Shown: in pieces, positions 24,933 through 33,673 of the stretch
Position numbering within the stretch: position 1 is the stretch's first letter
Layout of the letters: every line of letters starts with the position of its first letter
NCBI GenBank assembly: GCA_903823115.1
Contig: CAIJRN010000008.1
Location: 1 to 49,696 of the forward strand
DNA length: 49,696 nt
Direction of reading: 5' to 3'
Origin: an uncultured cyanobacterium
GTDB lineage: Bacteria > Cyanobacteriota > Cyanobacteriia > PCC-6307 > Cyanobiaceae
The notes under the pieces: generated by a model
What the model was told of the DNA's origin: nothing
Databases searched by the model: none
What the model saw: only the letters and a program-made list of their open reading frames with translations
Made by a program: the position numbers and the translations under genes

Positions 24933-26186
24933 TCAGGGCACCGCATAGCGACCATCGGTGAACACCAGGACCTCCACAGAGCTCATCGTCACGGTCTTGG
25001 TGACGCCGCCACTGGTGGCGGTAACGGTGCAGGAGGCCTGGGTGCAGGTGCCGATGCTGAAGTTCGACGCCTTCGTGCCCGGGAAATAAACGGTGTCTTC
25101 GCCGCTGCCTCCCGAGATCGTGGTGCTGGTGGCCGTGGAGACGGTGGCTTCCGTCCAGGGAAAGAAGATGTCGTCACCACCACCACCGTTGAGGGTGTCG
25201 CTGCCATTGCGGCCCACCAGGATGTCAGCCAGATCGCCACCGGTGAGGCTGTCGTTTCCGGCGCTGCCGTACAGCACGTCCTTGCCGCCGCCGCCGCTGA
25301 CCGTGGCCGAAGCGGTTCGGCCGGGATCGATGGCCTGATCGGAGCTGGATCCGGTGATGTTGTCGCCGCCACCCCTGCCGCAGACGAGAGTGCTGCCTAA
25401 AACCTGAGCCGCCGTGATCGTGTCGGCGCTGAGGCTGCCCGCAACCATGCCTGGGGTGGTGGTACAGCTGGTGAGGGTGCAGACCTCATCGCAGCCCGAA
25501 TAGTCCGAGGGATAGGGCAACGGCGGATTGCTGTGGGAGCTGCCGCCGGCCTGGGCCAGGTAAGTGGCGGGGGTACCCATTGAGACCGCCAGACCATCGA
25601 GCGCCAGCAGGAAGCTGACCGATTTGCTGTCCGAACTCGGCAGGGAAAAGCCACCGCCCGGTGCCGAGGCCGTGAGACTGTCCACAATCACGCTGAGGGA
25701 ATCGGCAGCCGTTGCCGGCGCCTGGTAGGAGCCGTCAATGGTGATGGTGGGCCCGCAACGGGTCAGCAGATTGGCACCATTCCAGTCATCGGGAGAACCG
25801 TAATCGTTGGTACTGATCGCGGTTCTGGCCTTGACGCCGTAGATCACGGGGGTCAGGCCGCCGGGCATCTTCAGTGCCAGCCGGAATTCACTGGCACTGA
25901 GTCCACAGCTCGCCAGATCAAGACCTGTGGAACTGGTGGTCACGCCCTCGCTATGGGCGATCTCCGACTCAATCAGGCTGGTGGTTCTCGACGCCGACTC
26001 CCGTTGACGCTGCAGCGATTCGCTCGTCGCCAGCGAGCGCACATGGAACAGCAGCGCGTCGCCGGCGACCGCAATCACAAACAGCCCAGCCACCGCGGCC
26101 ACCAGCAATTCCACCAGGCTGAAACCCTGCCCCCCCGTTCCCTTGGGGAGTTGCCTGATCCGTTGCCCGAGCCTGAGGTGCGTCAT
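24933..26186 (-). CDS. PilW-like prepilin fused to RTX repeats, module 1
   Basis: A 417-residue prepilin. Leader MTHLRLGQRIRQLPKGTGGQG, then FSLVELLVAAVAGLFVIAVA with Glu5 and a PilW-like body (RTTSLIESEIAHSEG, LLTRCGPTITIDG). Residues about 265-375 hold RTX nonapeptide-like units: CGRGGGDNITG, GGGGKDVLYGSAGNDSLTGG, LADILVGRNGSDTLNGGGGD and GGSGEDTVYFPG. These bind calcium in haemolysin-type proteins, fold outside the cell, and normally go with type I secretion. The end CTQASCTVTATSGG...FTDGRYAVP matches the restored end of the paralogue at 33674. ATG 26186 lies two bases after the FimT-like stop. An adhesive, Ca2+-dependent pilus-tip role is inference. Confidence 0.85.
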   Translation of the reverse strand: MTHLRLGQRIRQLPKGTGGQGFSLVELLVAAVAGLFVIAVAGDALLFHVRSLATSESLQRQRESASRTTSLIESEIAHSEGVTTSSTGLDLASCGLSASEFRLALKMPGGLTPVIYGVKARTAISTNDYGSPDDWNGANLLTRCGPTITIDGSYQAPATAADSLSVIVDSLTASAPGGGFSLPSSDSKSVSFLLALDGLAVSMGTPATYLAQAGGSSHSNPPLPYPSDYSGCDEVCTLTSCTTTPGMVAGSLSADTITAAQVLGSTLVCGRGGGDNITGSSSDQAIDPGRTASATVSGGGGKDVLYGSAGNDSLTGGDLADILVGRNGSDTLNGGGGDDIFFPWTEATVSTATSTTISGGSGEDTVYFPGTKASNFSIGTCTQASCTVTATSGGVTKTVTMSSVEVLVFTDGRYAVP

Positions 26187-26188
26187 CG

Positions 26189-26758
26189 TCACATCCCCGT
26201 GTAGCTGCAAGTGTTGGTGCCGCTCTTGACCCGGCCGACACGGATCAAACCCAGCGGCCGCGTGACCCGCACGCAGCGGCTGCTGCCCTCCAGGCTGATC
26301 TGCACGTCCATGCCATTCGGGCTCAGGCCGCGAAAACTGAACAACAACGGACTGGCGGTGGTGCCCAACAAGGTCAGGGTCAAGCCACTGGTGCCGTTTT
26401 CGAGATTGCGCAGCCGCAGCACCAGATCACGGGTCTGATTGACGGTGGCGCCACAGACATCATTGCTGATGCCGGCATCATTCGCGGAGGCATCGAAGCT
26501 GGCCTGGCCGGTGTTGATGCTGATGGCGCAGGGGCCCGATTGCTGCATGGCCAGCCGGCGATGCTCATCCAGCCAACCCACCAGCCGATTGGTGATCGAC
26601 TGCAGCCGATACTCCCTCACCTGCTGGCTGTAACGGGGAACGGCGACCGACAGCAGCACGCCGATGATGCCCACCACCATGATCAGTTCCGTGATCGTGA
26701 AGGCTGCCTGGGAGCGGCATCCCGGACGGCGAAGCCGATGGCAGAGGACCATGGCCAT
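26189..26758 (-). CDS. FimT/GspH-like minor pilin, module 1
   Basis: A 189-residue prepilin. Leader MAMVLCHRLRRPGCRSQAA is followed by FTITELIMVVGIIGVLLSVA with Glu5. Residue -1 is Ala rather than the usual Gly. The C-terminal half (LVLRLRNLENGTSGLTLTLL, FSFRGLSPNGMDVQISL, LIRVGRVKSGTNTCSYTGM) is the GspH/FimT beta domain. The R-x-G...C-x-YTG end recurs in the paralogue at 34761. FimT-type proteins are minor pilins; some bind DNA during natural transformation. The start overlaps the stop of the PilX-like gene (TGATG), indicating coupling. Confidence 0.85.
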   Translation of the reverse strand: MAMVLCHRLRRPGCRSQAAFTITELIMVVGIIGVLLSVAVPRYSQQVREYRLQSITNRLVGWLDEHRRLAMQQSGPCAISINTGQASFDASANDAGISNDVCGATVNQTRDLVLRLRNLENGTSGLTLTLLGTTASPLLFSFRGLSPNGMDVQISLEGSSRCVRVTRPLGLIRVGRVKSGTNTCSYTGM

Positions 26759-28476
26759 CAGTTCGACACCTCTCGCCAGCTGGTGATTCCGGTGCCGGCA
26801 TATTCAAACTTGTAGTCTGCGGTCACATTGAACTCGTTACCGAATTGGTCCACCACACCAGTGGCCATACCGGATGGCACATTGAGCGTGGCGGGGCTGC
26901 CATCTTTAGCCTTGTAATAGAGCAGCCAGTAGGCTCCGCTCTGGGTGGTGCCGTCGAGATCAGAGTAGGAACAGGGGAAGTAGAAAAAGCCCTCAATGGT
27001 TGAAAAGTGGATTTCCAGGCGAGTTGATTGTGTGTAATTCGTGGTGGTACCCGTGGGATCGAACCAGTTGCGGCAGGCCGTCATCGGATCGACGCCCGCC
27101 GCTGTCGCATTGGCCGCGGTGGGCGGCACCCCCAGATAGGACACCAGGTCTTCGGTCTTGCTGCCAGCGGGCACATTGGCGATCGAATCAGCTCGAGTTG
27201 TGTAGCCCCCACGGGCATAGAGGCCCGAGGTGTTCATGACGTGAAATTGGCGATTTGTACCCATCGTGTCGCCACTGACGTTCGCATCGCATTTGGACGC
27301 TCCCACCGTGCTGGCCTTGTCGCAGGTGACCCAAATGCGTACGTACTTGTTGGTGCTGCCATTGAGTCCATACACCACCAAATGGTTGTAAGCGCCCGAG
27401 GGAAAAGCAATCCGCCAGACGGCACAATCAGTGGCAAAGAAGCCATCAAGGGTAAGGGTGGTCGACACTTCACAGATCTTGGTCTTTGCTGCCGTGCCAG
27501 TGCCGGCCACATCCGCCCCGATCGGGTCACAGGTTGAGGTCTTCATATTGTTGAGACATTGATATTGCCTGCCGGCGACAATCACAGTGTCGTCATAGAT
27601 GGTGTAGCCCTTACCTCCATTGGCAGCAACGATCGCGTTCAGACTGCTCGGCATCGTCGGGAAATCTGGGAATGTCAGGGTTGAGCCCTTGCCGCCGGTG
27701 AGCTGCAGATTGGTGGTCACGGCCGTATTGGAGAGGCTCACGGCGGTTTTGAGGGCGGCGCTGTTGGTGGCCAGGCTCGAGTTGCAGTCGGTCTTGGTCA
27801 CGGCGCCTTTCCACAGGCAGGTGGCGTTGCCGTTGACGGTGTCGTCATAGAGCTGCATGTAGTTGGCCGCCAAGCCGGCAAAGAACTGGCCTCCGGTGCT
27901 GCCCACGGCACCGCCACAGGGCTTGGTGGCAATCCACACCTGGGTTTCGACGATGGAATTGGCCCTGCCGTTGGGCGACCAGCCGCGCATGCGGATCGTC
28001 GCCGGTCCCCCCAGCCGGGTCGGGTCGCCGCTGAAGTCGTAGCTGATCAGCTGATAGCGGCCCGTATTGGCACCGGCCACCGTGTTGGCCGTGAGTGTGG
28101 CCGCGGGCGCGGTCTTGAGCCTGATGTTCGCCGGGGCCGGCGAGGTGCCCTCACCACAGACCGTCGCAGGCAGGGGGCTGGTCCAGGCGCTGGGGGCGGC
28201 CGTGGTGGGGCTCCAGCCGGCGGCCACATCGCGCACCAGCAGGTGGGGATATTTCTGATTCAGCTCCTTGAGCAGTTGGGCGGTGCCGGCCTGGGCCGCT
28301 TCCAGGGCCTGGCGGTGATCTCCCTGGCGCGCCGATCCCACCAAGCCTCCTGAGGCCCGGTACAGGACGCCCATGGTCCCGGCCGCCAGGATCAGGGCGA
28401 TCACGACGACAACGGCCAGAGAAAATCCCTGTTCAGCCTCTGCTGCTGGTTTGAGCGAAGGTCGGGGGAGTTTCAT
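26758..28476 (-). CDS. PilX-like minor pilin, module 1
   Basis: A 572-residue protein, first gene of the module. Leader MKLPRPSLKPAAEAEQG, then FSLAVVVVIALILAAGTMGV; position 5 is Val, so it lacks Glu5, like PilX/GspK-type members that start tip assembly. After the helix comes ALEAAQAGTAQLLKELNQKY, the E-A-A-x-x-G helix common in PilX-like proteins. The large body has several Cys (CLWKGAVTKTDC, YQCLNNMKTSTCDP, KICEVS...TDCAVW) and repeated G-x-Y strands but no domain I recognise. It ends GTGITSWREVSN. Paralogous in role and position to the gene at 35986. Confidence 0.8.
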   Translation of the reverse strand: MKLPRPSLKPAAEAEQGFSLAVVVVIALILAAGTMGVLYRASGGLVGSARQGDHRQALEAAQAGTAQLLKELNQKYPHLLVRDVAAGWSPTTAAPSAWTSPLPATVCGEGTSPAPANIRLKTAPAATLTANTVAGANTGRYQLISYDFSGDPTRLGGPATIRMRGWSPNGRANSIVETQVWIATKPCGGAVGSTGGQFFAGLAANYMQLYDDTVNGNATCLWKGAVTKTDCNSSLATNSAALKTAVSLSNTAVTTNLQLTGGKGSTLTFPDFPTMPSSLNAIVAANGGKGYTIYDDTVIVAGRQYQCLNNMKTSTCDPIGADVAGTGTAAKTKICEVSTTLTLDGFFATDCAVWRIAFPSGAYNHLVVYGLNGSTNKYVRIWVTCDKASTVGASKCDANVSGDTMGTNRQFHVMNTSGLYARGGYTTRADSIANVPAGSKTEDLVSYLGVPPTAANATAAGVDPMTACRNWFDPTGTTTNYTQSTRLEIHFSTIEGFFYFPCSYSDLDGTTQSGAYWLLYYKAKDGSPATLNVPSGMATGVVDQFGNEFNVTADYKFEYAGTGITSWREVSN

Positions 28477-28488
28477 CGCCAGACTCCT

Positions 28489-28773
28489 TTAAAAAGCTGC
28501 TGGGGCTGACCCAAGGCAGAGCCATACAGGCAGCCGCCCAGGCCCTGAGGCCGGCTTGAAACGACTGCATGCTTGCTGGAGCGGCCTCAGGCCGGACCTT
28601 GTCAACCCGCCGGTTGGTTGCGTCGATGTGCTCGACCGCCTTCGATGCTGCCGAAGTCGACTGTGCTGTTCGCTCAGGAGTTGATCCTGTTGCAGTGGAT
28701 CCGGTTGCAGCCGATCGCTCTGCAGCTGATTATTCTGCAGCAGAACAGATGCAGAGTGATTCAGCATCTTCAT
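28489..28773 (-). CDS. Possible Gln/Leu-rich small protein
   Basis: A 94-codon frame starting MKMLNHSASVLLQNNQ. A very strong ribosome site (GGAGGAGGAAGGGG) ends three bases before the ATG. The N-terminal half repeats LQ-x-D-x-L units; the rest is Arg/Ser-rich and looks unstructured. It stops 12 bases before the PilX-like start, so it could be the first gene or a leader of module 1. No homology recognised. If not translated, 28477-28848 is simply the module's 5' region. Confidence 0.35.
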   Translation of the reverse strand: MKMLNHSASVLLQNNQLQSDRLQPDPLQQDQLLSEQHSRLRQHRRRSSTSTQPTGGLTRSGLRPLQQACSRFKPASGPGRLPVWLCLGSAPAAF

Positions 28774-28848
28774 GGGCCCCTTCCTCCTCCCTTCAACCTA
28801 ATGAGGTTGCCGATGGGCGACTCAGCGGCGGGGTCAGAACGCAGCATC

Positions 28849-28884
28849 AAAAAGCCCCCCCGGCATCACAGGAGCCGGGGGGGC
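28849..28884 (-). terminator. Rho-independent terminator of pnp
   Basis: On the minus strand GCCCCCCCGGC pairs with GCCGGGGGGGC around a 9-base loop and is followed by TTTTT. It lies 41 bases after the pnp stop and separates pnp from the pilin module. Confidence 0.93.
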
Positions 28885-28924
28885 GATGAACTCCCCGGCC
28901 GCGGCCGGGGGGCGATTCAGCGCT

Positions 28925-31081
28925 TCACTCAGCGGCGACGACGACGGCCGCAGCCGGCGCTTCGGGTTCCTGCTGGGGCACACCGCGCAGGCTGAGGTTG
29001 ATGCGGCCGCGGTTGTCGATCTCGCGCACCCGCACCGTCACCTGATCGCCGACGTTCACCACGTCTTCGACCTTCTCCACCCGCGATTCCGACAGCTGGG
29101 AGATGTGGATCATCCCCTCCTTACCGGGCAGGATTTCCACAAAGGCACCGATCGGGATCACCCGGGTGACCGTCCCCTGGAACACCTCACCCTCGCTGAC
29201 CCGGCGGGTCAGACCTTCGATGATGCGCTGAGCCTCTTCAGCGGCGGCACCATCGTGGCTGGCGATCGTGACAATGCCACCATCCTCGATGTCGATCTTG
29301 GTGTTGGTGCGCTCCGTGATGCCCTTGATCGTGCGGCCACCGGGGCCGATCACGGTGCCGATCAGCTCCGGATCGATGCGGAAGCTCAGCAGACGAGGGG
29401 CATGGGGCGAGAGGGTGTCGCGGGGGGCATCGATCGCCTCCAGCATCTTGCCGAGGATGTGCAGACGGGCAGGCCGGGCCTGGTTGATCGCGTCGGCGAC
29501 GGTTTTCACCTCAAGGCCGGTGATCTTCATGTCCATCTGCAGGGCGGTGATGCCCTTCTCGGTGCCGGCCACCTTGAAGTCCATGTCACCAAGGAAATCC
29601 TCGATGCCCTGGATGTCGGTGAGGATGCGCACCTCGTCGCCTTCCTTGATCAGGCCCATGGCGGCCCCGCCGACGGGCGCCTTCAGGGGCACGCCCGCAT
29701 CCATCAGAGCCAGGGTGCTGCCGCACACCGAACCCATCGAGGTGGAGCCATTGGAGCTGAGGCACTCCGACACCACCCGCAACACGTAGGGGAAGCTCTC
29801 CTTGCTGGGCAGCACCGGCAGCAGCGCCCGCTCCGCCAGGGCACCGTGGCCAATTTCGCGGCGGCCGGGGGAGCGCATCGGCCGGGTTTCACCCACCGAG
29901 TAAGGGGGGAAGTTGTAGTGGTGCAGGTAGGTCTTTTCGCTGGCCGGGTTGAGATCGTCCATCTCCTGGGCATCACTGGGGGTGCCGAGGGTGGCGGTGG
30001 ACAACACCTGGGTGAGTCCGCGGTTGAACAGACCCGAGCCGTGCACCCGCTTGGGCAGCACACCCACGGCGGCGCTGATCGGCCGCACTTCATCGAGGCC
30101 ACGGCCGTCGACCCGCTTGCCATCGCTGATGATCTGCTGGCGCATCAGCTTCTTGGTGAGGCTCTTGTAGCTGTTGCCCAGAACCTTGCTGTTGCTGCTG
30201 ACGGCCACCTTGATGGCGTCGTCCTCCTTGAGGGCGGCGATCTTGCCGCTCACCTCGGCCTTGATCGCATCGAGCTTCTCGTCCCGTTCGGGCTTGGTCT
30301 GGGAGAACTGCTTGAGCACCTCGCCGATGGCGCCGGCACATTCCTGTTCCAGGAACGAGGGCAGGGTGGAATCGCCCGGCTTCTCTTCCGGGATCACCTG
30401 CTCGATGCCGAGCTCCTTGAGCAGGTTCAGCTGGGCCTTGATCAGCTCGCCGACGGCCTCGTAGCCGAAGTCGATCGCTTCGATCACATCCTGTTCGGGC
30501 AACTGGTTGGCACCCGCTTCCACCATCACCACCCCGGCAGGGGTACCGGCCAGGACCAGGTCCAGGTCGCTGCGCTCGATCTCGCGGAAGCTGGGGTTGA
30601 GCACGAAGTCGTCGCCCAGCAGGCCCACCCGCACGGCGGCCATCGGCCCGTAGAACGGCATCCTGGCCAGCAGGGCGGCCATCGAGGCGCCGGTCACGGC
30701 GAGCACATCGGGTGGCACCCGTTCATCGAGCGACATGCAGGTGGCGACGATCTGCAGGTCGTCGCGCAGCCAGCTCGGGAACAGCGGCCGCATCGGCCGA
30801 TCAATCAGACGGCAGGTGAGGATGGCCCGCTCCGGGGGCCTGGCCTCGCGCCGGAAAAAGCTGCCCGGGATGCGGCCGGCGGCGTAGAGGCGCTCTTCGT
30901 AATCGCAGATCAGAGGCAGAAAATCGATGCCTTCACGGCCTTTGGAGCGGGTGGCGGTGACCAGCACCGAGGTGTCACCGCACTCCACCATCACCGAACC
31001 ACCCGCCTGGGGGGCATACCGACCTGTGGTCAGCCGGATCTCCCGACCATCGAAGGAGATCGACTGAGTTTGTCCTTGCAC
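28925..31081 (-). CDS. pnp: Polyribonucleotide nucleotidyltransferase (PNPase)
   Basis: A 718-residue protein of normal length. PNPase degrades RNA 3' to 5' by phosphorolysis, and in cyanobacteria it also makes heteropolymeric tails. Order of domains: first RNase PH ([38 protein letters not shown]), a helical linker, the catalytic second RNase PH ([41 protein letters not shown]), KH ([17 protein letters not shown]) and S1 ([20 protein letters not shown]). The start is GTG 31081. The upstream 236 bases carry hairpins and separate it from rpsN. Confidence 0.97.
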   Translation of the reverse strand: MQGQTQSISFDGREIRLTTGRYAPQAGGSVMVECGDTSVLVTATRSKGREGIDFLPLICDYEERLYAAGRIPGSFFRREARPPERAILTCRLIDRPMRPLFPSWLRDDLQIVATCMSLDERVPPDVLAVTGASMAALLARMPFYGPMAAVRVGLLGDDFVLNPSFREIERSDLDLVLAGTPAGVVMVEAGANQLPEQDVIEAIDFGYEAVGELIKAQLNLLKELGIEQVIPEEKPGDSTLPSFLEQECAGAIGEVLKQFSQTKPERDEKLDAIKAEVSGKIAALKEDDAIKVAVSSNSKVLGNSYKSLTKKLMRQQIISDGKRVDGRGLDEVRPISAAVGVLPKRVHGSGLFNRGLTQVLSTATLGTPSDAQEMDDLNPASEKTYLHHYNFPPYSVGETRPMRSPGRREIGHGALAERALLPVLPSKESFPYVLRVVSECLSSNGSTSMGSVCGSTLALMDAGVPLKAPVGGAAMGLIKEGDEVRILTDIQGIEDFLGDMDFKVAGTEKGITALQMDMKITGLEVKTVADAINQARPARLHILGKMLEAIDAPRDTLSPHAPRLLSFRIDPELIGTVIGPGGRTIKGITERTNTKIDIEDGGIVTIASHDGAAAEEAQRIIEGLTRRVSEGEVFQGTVTRVIPIGAFVEILPGKEGMIHISQLSESRVEKVEDVVNVGDQVTVRVREIDNRGRINLSLRGVPQQEPEAPAAAVVVAAE

Positions 31082-31243
31082 TTGGATTTATGTCCTTTTG
31101 TTGTCAAAGGCCATCCTGCCATCCGGACTTCACCGCTGACTGGATCGCTTGTTTTTTGTTGGCTTGGCCCTGCAGACCCGCTCAGGAGACACCGCGCTCA
31201 GCCCAACTGGACAGGCTGAGACCGAAGTGCCCTCAAAACAGCA

Positions 31244-31292
31244 CGCCACCGAGTGCCCACCGAGGTGGCGTTGCCGGCTGGACGCCAGCCGG
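31244..31292 (-). promoter_or_regulatory. Hairpins between rpsN and pnp
   Basis: Two inverted repeats: CGCCACC (31244-31250) with GGTGGCG (31264-31270), and the perfect CCGGCTGG-ACG-CCAGCCGG (31274-31292). On the minus strand the first is followed by TGCTGTTTTG, which could act as a terminator or attenuator for rpsN. They could equally be an mRNA leader structure of pnp. Confidence 0.5.
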
Positions 31293-31317
31293 ATCAGGCT
31301 TCCCTAGCGGAAATGGC

Positions 31318-31620
31318 TTACCAGCTGGATTTGACCACGCCGGGGAGCTCACCTTTGTGAGCCCGTTCGCGCAGCTGGTTGCGGCAGAGGCCGAAGTCGC
31401 GGTAGTAACCACGGGGTTTGCCGGTGGCCCAGCAGCGGTTGCGCACGCGCACCGGCGCGCTGTTACGGGGCAGACCCTGGATCTTGCGGTGGATTTCCAA
31501 CCGCTCCATCGGATCGGCGGCAGCCTCGAACGCCGCCTTGAGGGCCGCGCGCTTGACAGCGAAGCGCTCCACCATCTTCTTGCGCTTGACGTCGCGCGCG
31601 ATCATCGACTTCTTCGCCAT
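31318..31620 (-). CDS. rpsN: 30S ribosomal protein S14
   Basis: A 100-residue S14 of the long, zinc-free type: [19 protein letters not shown] at the start, [19 protein letters not shown] in the middle, [19 protein letters not shown] and PGVVKSSW at the end. It binds the 3' major domain of 16S rRNA in the small-subunit head. It follows nth by 26 bases on the same strand and precedes pnp. Confidence 0.98.
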   Translation of the reverse strand: MAKKSMIARDVKRKKMVERFAVKRAALKAAFEAAADPMERLEIHRKIQGLPRNSAPVRVRNRCWATGKPRGYYRDFGLCRNQLRERAHKGELPGVVKSSW

Positions 31621-31646
31621 GCGGCTGGGTTGCTCATCGTTGATAG

Positions 31647-32303
31647 TCAGCGACTGTAGCGCTCAGGGTGGCTGGGACAGAGCGCGGCGATCGGGCATTC
31701 CAGGCAGCGCGGTTTGCGGGCGGTGCAGACGGCCCGACCATGGAAAATCAGGCGGATCGAAAGGTTCTGCCATTCGGCCTGGGGAACCAACCGCATCAGA
31801 TCCGGTTCGATCGTGCGCGGATCGCTCTTGCGGCTGAGTCCGAGGCGCTGGCTGAGCCGACTGACATGGGTGTCCACCGTGACTCCGGCATTGATGCCGT
31901 AACACCAGGCCAGCACCACGCTGGCGGTCTTGCGGGCCACGCCCGGCAGCAGCAGCAACTCCTCCATGGTGCGGGGCACGTCACCACCGTGGTGCTCCAC
32001 CAGCAAGCGGCTGGAGGCCACGATGTGTCTGGCCTTGTTGCGGTAGAAACCGGTGGATCTCACCAGGGGTTCGACGACGTCGGGCTCGACCGCCGCCGCC
32101 GCCGCCGCATCGGGGAAGCGCTCGAACAGCGCCGGCGTCACCCGATTGACCCGCTCGTCGGTGCATTGGGCCGAGAGCATGGTCGCCACCAGCAGCTCAT
32201 AGGGATTGCGCCAGTCCAGCGAGCAGGTGGCGTGGGGGTAAAGCTGCCCCAGTTGCTCAAGGATCTGCGGAGCCCGCTGGCGGGCACTGGCAAAACGGGG
32301 CAT
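31647..32303 (-). CDS. nth: Endonuclease III
   Basis: A 218-residue DNA glycosylase/AP lyase for oxidised pyrimidines in base excision repair. The helix-hairpin-helix is [16 protein letters not shown] with the catalytic Lys in RKTAS, the catalytic Asp is in [14 protein letters not shown], and the Fe4S4 cluster ligands are [17 protein letters not shown] (C-x6-C-x2-C-x5-C). [16 protein letters not shown] is the usual N-terminal motif. It lies between rseP and rpsN, probably within one transcription unit. Confidence 0.96.
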   Translation of the reverse strand: MPRFASARQRAPQILEQLGQLYPHATCSLDWRNPYELLVATMLSAQCTDERVNRVTPALFERFPDAAAAAAVEPDVVEPLVRSTGFYRNKARHIVASSRLLVEHHGGDVPRTMEELLLLPGVARKTASVVLAWCYGINAGVTVDTHVSRLSQRLGLSRKSDPRTIEPDLMRLVPQAEWQNLSIRLIFHGRAVCTARKPRCLECPIAALCPSHPERYSR

Positions 32304-32339
32304 GGGCGGGGCGAGGTGGAGCGGGATCGGCAGGGAGCT

Positions 32340-33428
32340 TCAGTGCCCCAAGAGTTGCTGCACCACCGGCAGTTGACTGGTGTCCTTGACGATCAGCAGC
32401 AGGCTGAGGCCGACCAGAAAAACGAAGCCGGACTGAAAAAAGGCCATCTGGAAACGCTCCGGCAAGGGCCGACCGCGCACCCCTTCCAGCAGCAGCAGCG
32501 CCAACTGGCCGCCATCGAGCAAAGGCAGCGGCAGGGCATTGAGCACCGCCAGATTGATCGAAATCAGGGCGGTGTACAGAAACAGGCTGCTTCCTCCCTG
32601 TTTGGCCAGCGAAGCCCCCATCTCGACGATCTTGACCGGGCCCGACACCTGGCCGGCGGTTTCACCGAAGTGGGTGATCAGGGTGCCGAAGCCCTCAAGC
32701 GTGCGCCGGGTTAGGGCAACGAGATCGCGATTGGCCCGGCGCACCGGCTCGAGCGGGCCTCGCGGAGCCCGAAAGGCTTCGATGCCGTTGGGCTGAAGCT
32801 GGGCACCGATCCGACCGATGCCCCCCACCGGGCTTGGGGTGAGCGAGAGGCTGAGCAGCTGGCCGGCGCGTTCGGTTTGCAGCTGCAGCTTCTCGCCGGG
32901 GGCCTGACGGATGCGATCCACCAGCTGCTGCACCGCCTCCTGACCGCCACCAAGACTCTGACCCGACAGCGCCAGGATGCGATCTCCCGCCTGCAGGCCA
33001 GCCGCATCCGCAGGCTGGCCGCTCTGGACCACCGCCACCAGCACGCCTGGGGTGGAGCTGAAACCGGACGGGATGCCGACCACGAACCCCTGGGCCACCA
33101 GCACCGCCCAGGCCAGCAACAGATTGGCGATGACACCGGCGGCAATCACCAGGGCCCGTTGGGGCAAGGGGCGATTGCGCAACAGATCGGGGTCATTGGC
33201 GGGGATGGGGCTGTCCTCGTCGTCGTCGGGAAAGGAGACGAAGCCGCCGAGGGGAATCGCCCGCAGGGCATAGAGGACGCCACCACGGCGCCGCTGCAAC
33301 AGGGCTGGCCCAAAGCCGATCGAGAAGCCACTGACCCGGATGCCCTGCCAGCGGGCAGCCAGAAAATGGCCGCTCTCATGCACCACGATCAGCCCCGCCA
33401 GGATCGCCAGTGCGGTGAGAACTCCCAT
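32340..33428 (-). CDS. rseP: Site-2 type intramembrane zinc metalloprotease
   Basis: A protein of about 362 residues that cleaves membrane substrates within the bilayer. The zinc site HESGH is in helix 1 (LIVVHESGHFLAARWQG), and the second motif is NALPLPLLDGGQLALL, whose Asp is the third ligand. A PDZ domain sits in between (VLVAVVQSGQPADAAGLQAG, DRILALSGQSL). Four membrane segments are seen. Start at ATG 33428 (MGVLTALAILAGL); two ATGs further up (33437 and 33455) are alternatives. Pilin module 2 lies directly upstream, so the former neighbour serS is now 4.7 kb away. Confidence 0.95.
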   Translation of the reverse strand: MGVLTALAILAGLIVVHESGHFLAARWQGIRVSGFSIGFGPALLQRRRGGVLYALRAIPLGGFVSFPDDDEDSPIPANDPDLLRNRPLPQRALVIAAGVIANLLLAWAVLVAQGFVVGIPSGFSSTPGVLVAVVQSGQPADAAGLQAGDRILALSGQSLGGGQEAVQQLVDRIRQAPGEKLQLQTERAGQLLSLSLTPSPVGGIGRIGAQLQPNGIEAFRAPRGPLEPVRRANRDLVALTRRTLEGFGTLITHFGETAGQVSGPVKIVEMGASLAKQGGSSLFLYTALISINLAVLNALPLPLLDGGQLALLLLEGVRGRPLPERFQMAFFQSGFVFLVGLSLLLIVKDTSQLPVVQQLLGH

Positions 33429-33673
33429 GCCAGCCATGCTTCGCAATGTCCCCATTGTGGTGCTTGTGGGGCGAGGGGCGGGGGCGGTACCCCGCCAACA
33501 GCCGGGAGCGGGGACAGTCGGGACCGCGGACAGCCAGGGCCGACTGACAGCCGCAGCGCCTGATTGCCAAGCCAGCCGGCTGGAGGGAGCGAATCCTCAG
33601 CGAGGGCCCGAGAGCCGAGCAAGGATCCACCCCGGCGACCGGCAGACCATCGATGGCGACGATGCGGAGACCA

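Noticed and set aside
28886-31219. 777-codon open frame on the plus strand
   Set aside because: It is the shadow of pnp, whose reading is certain.
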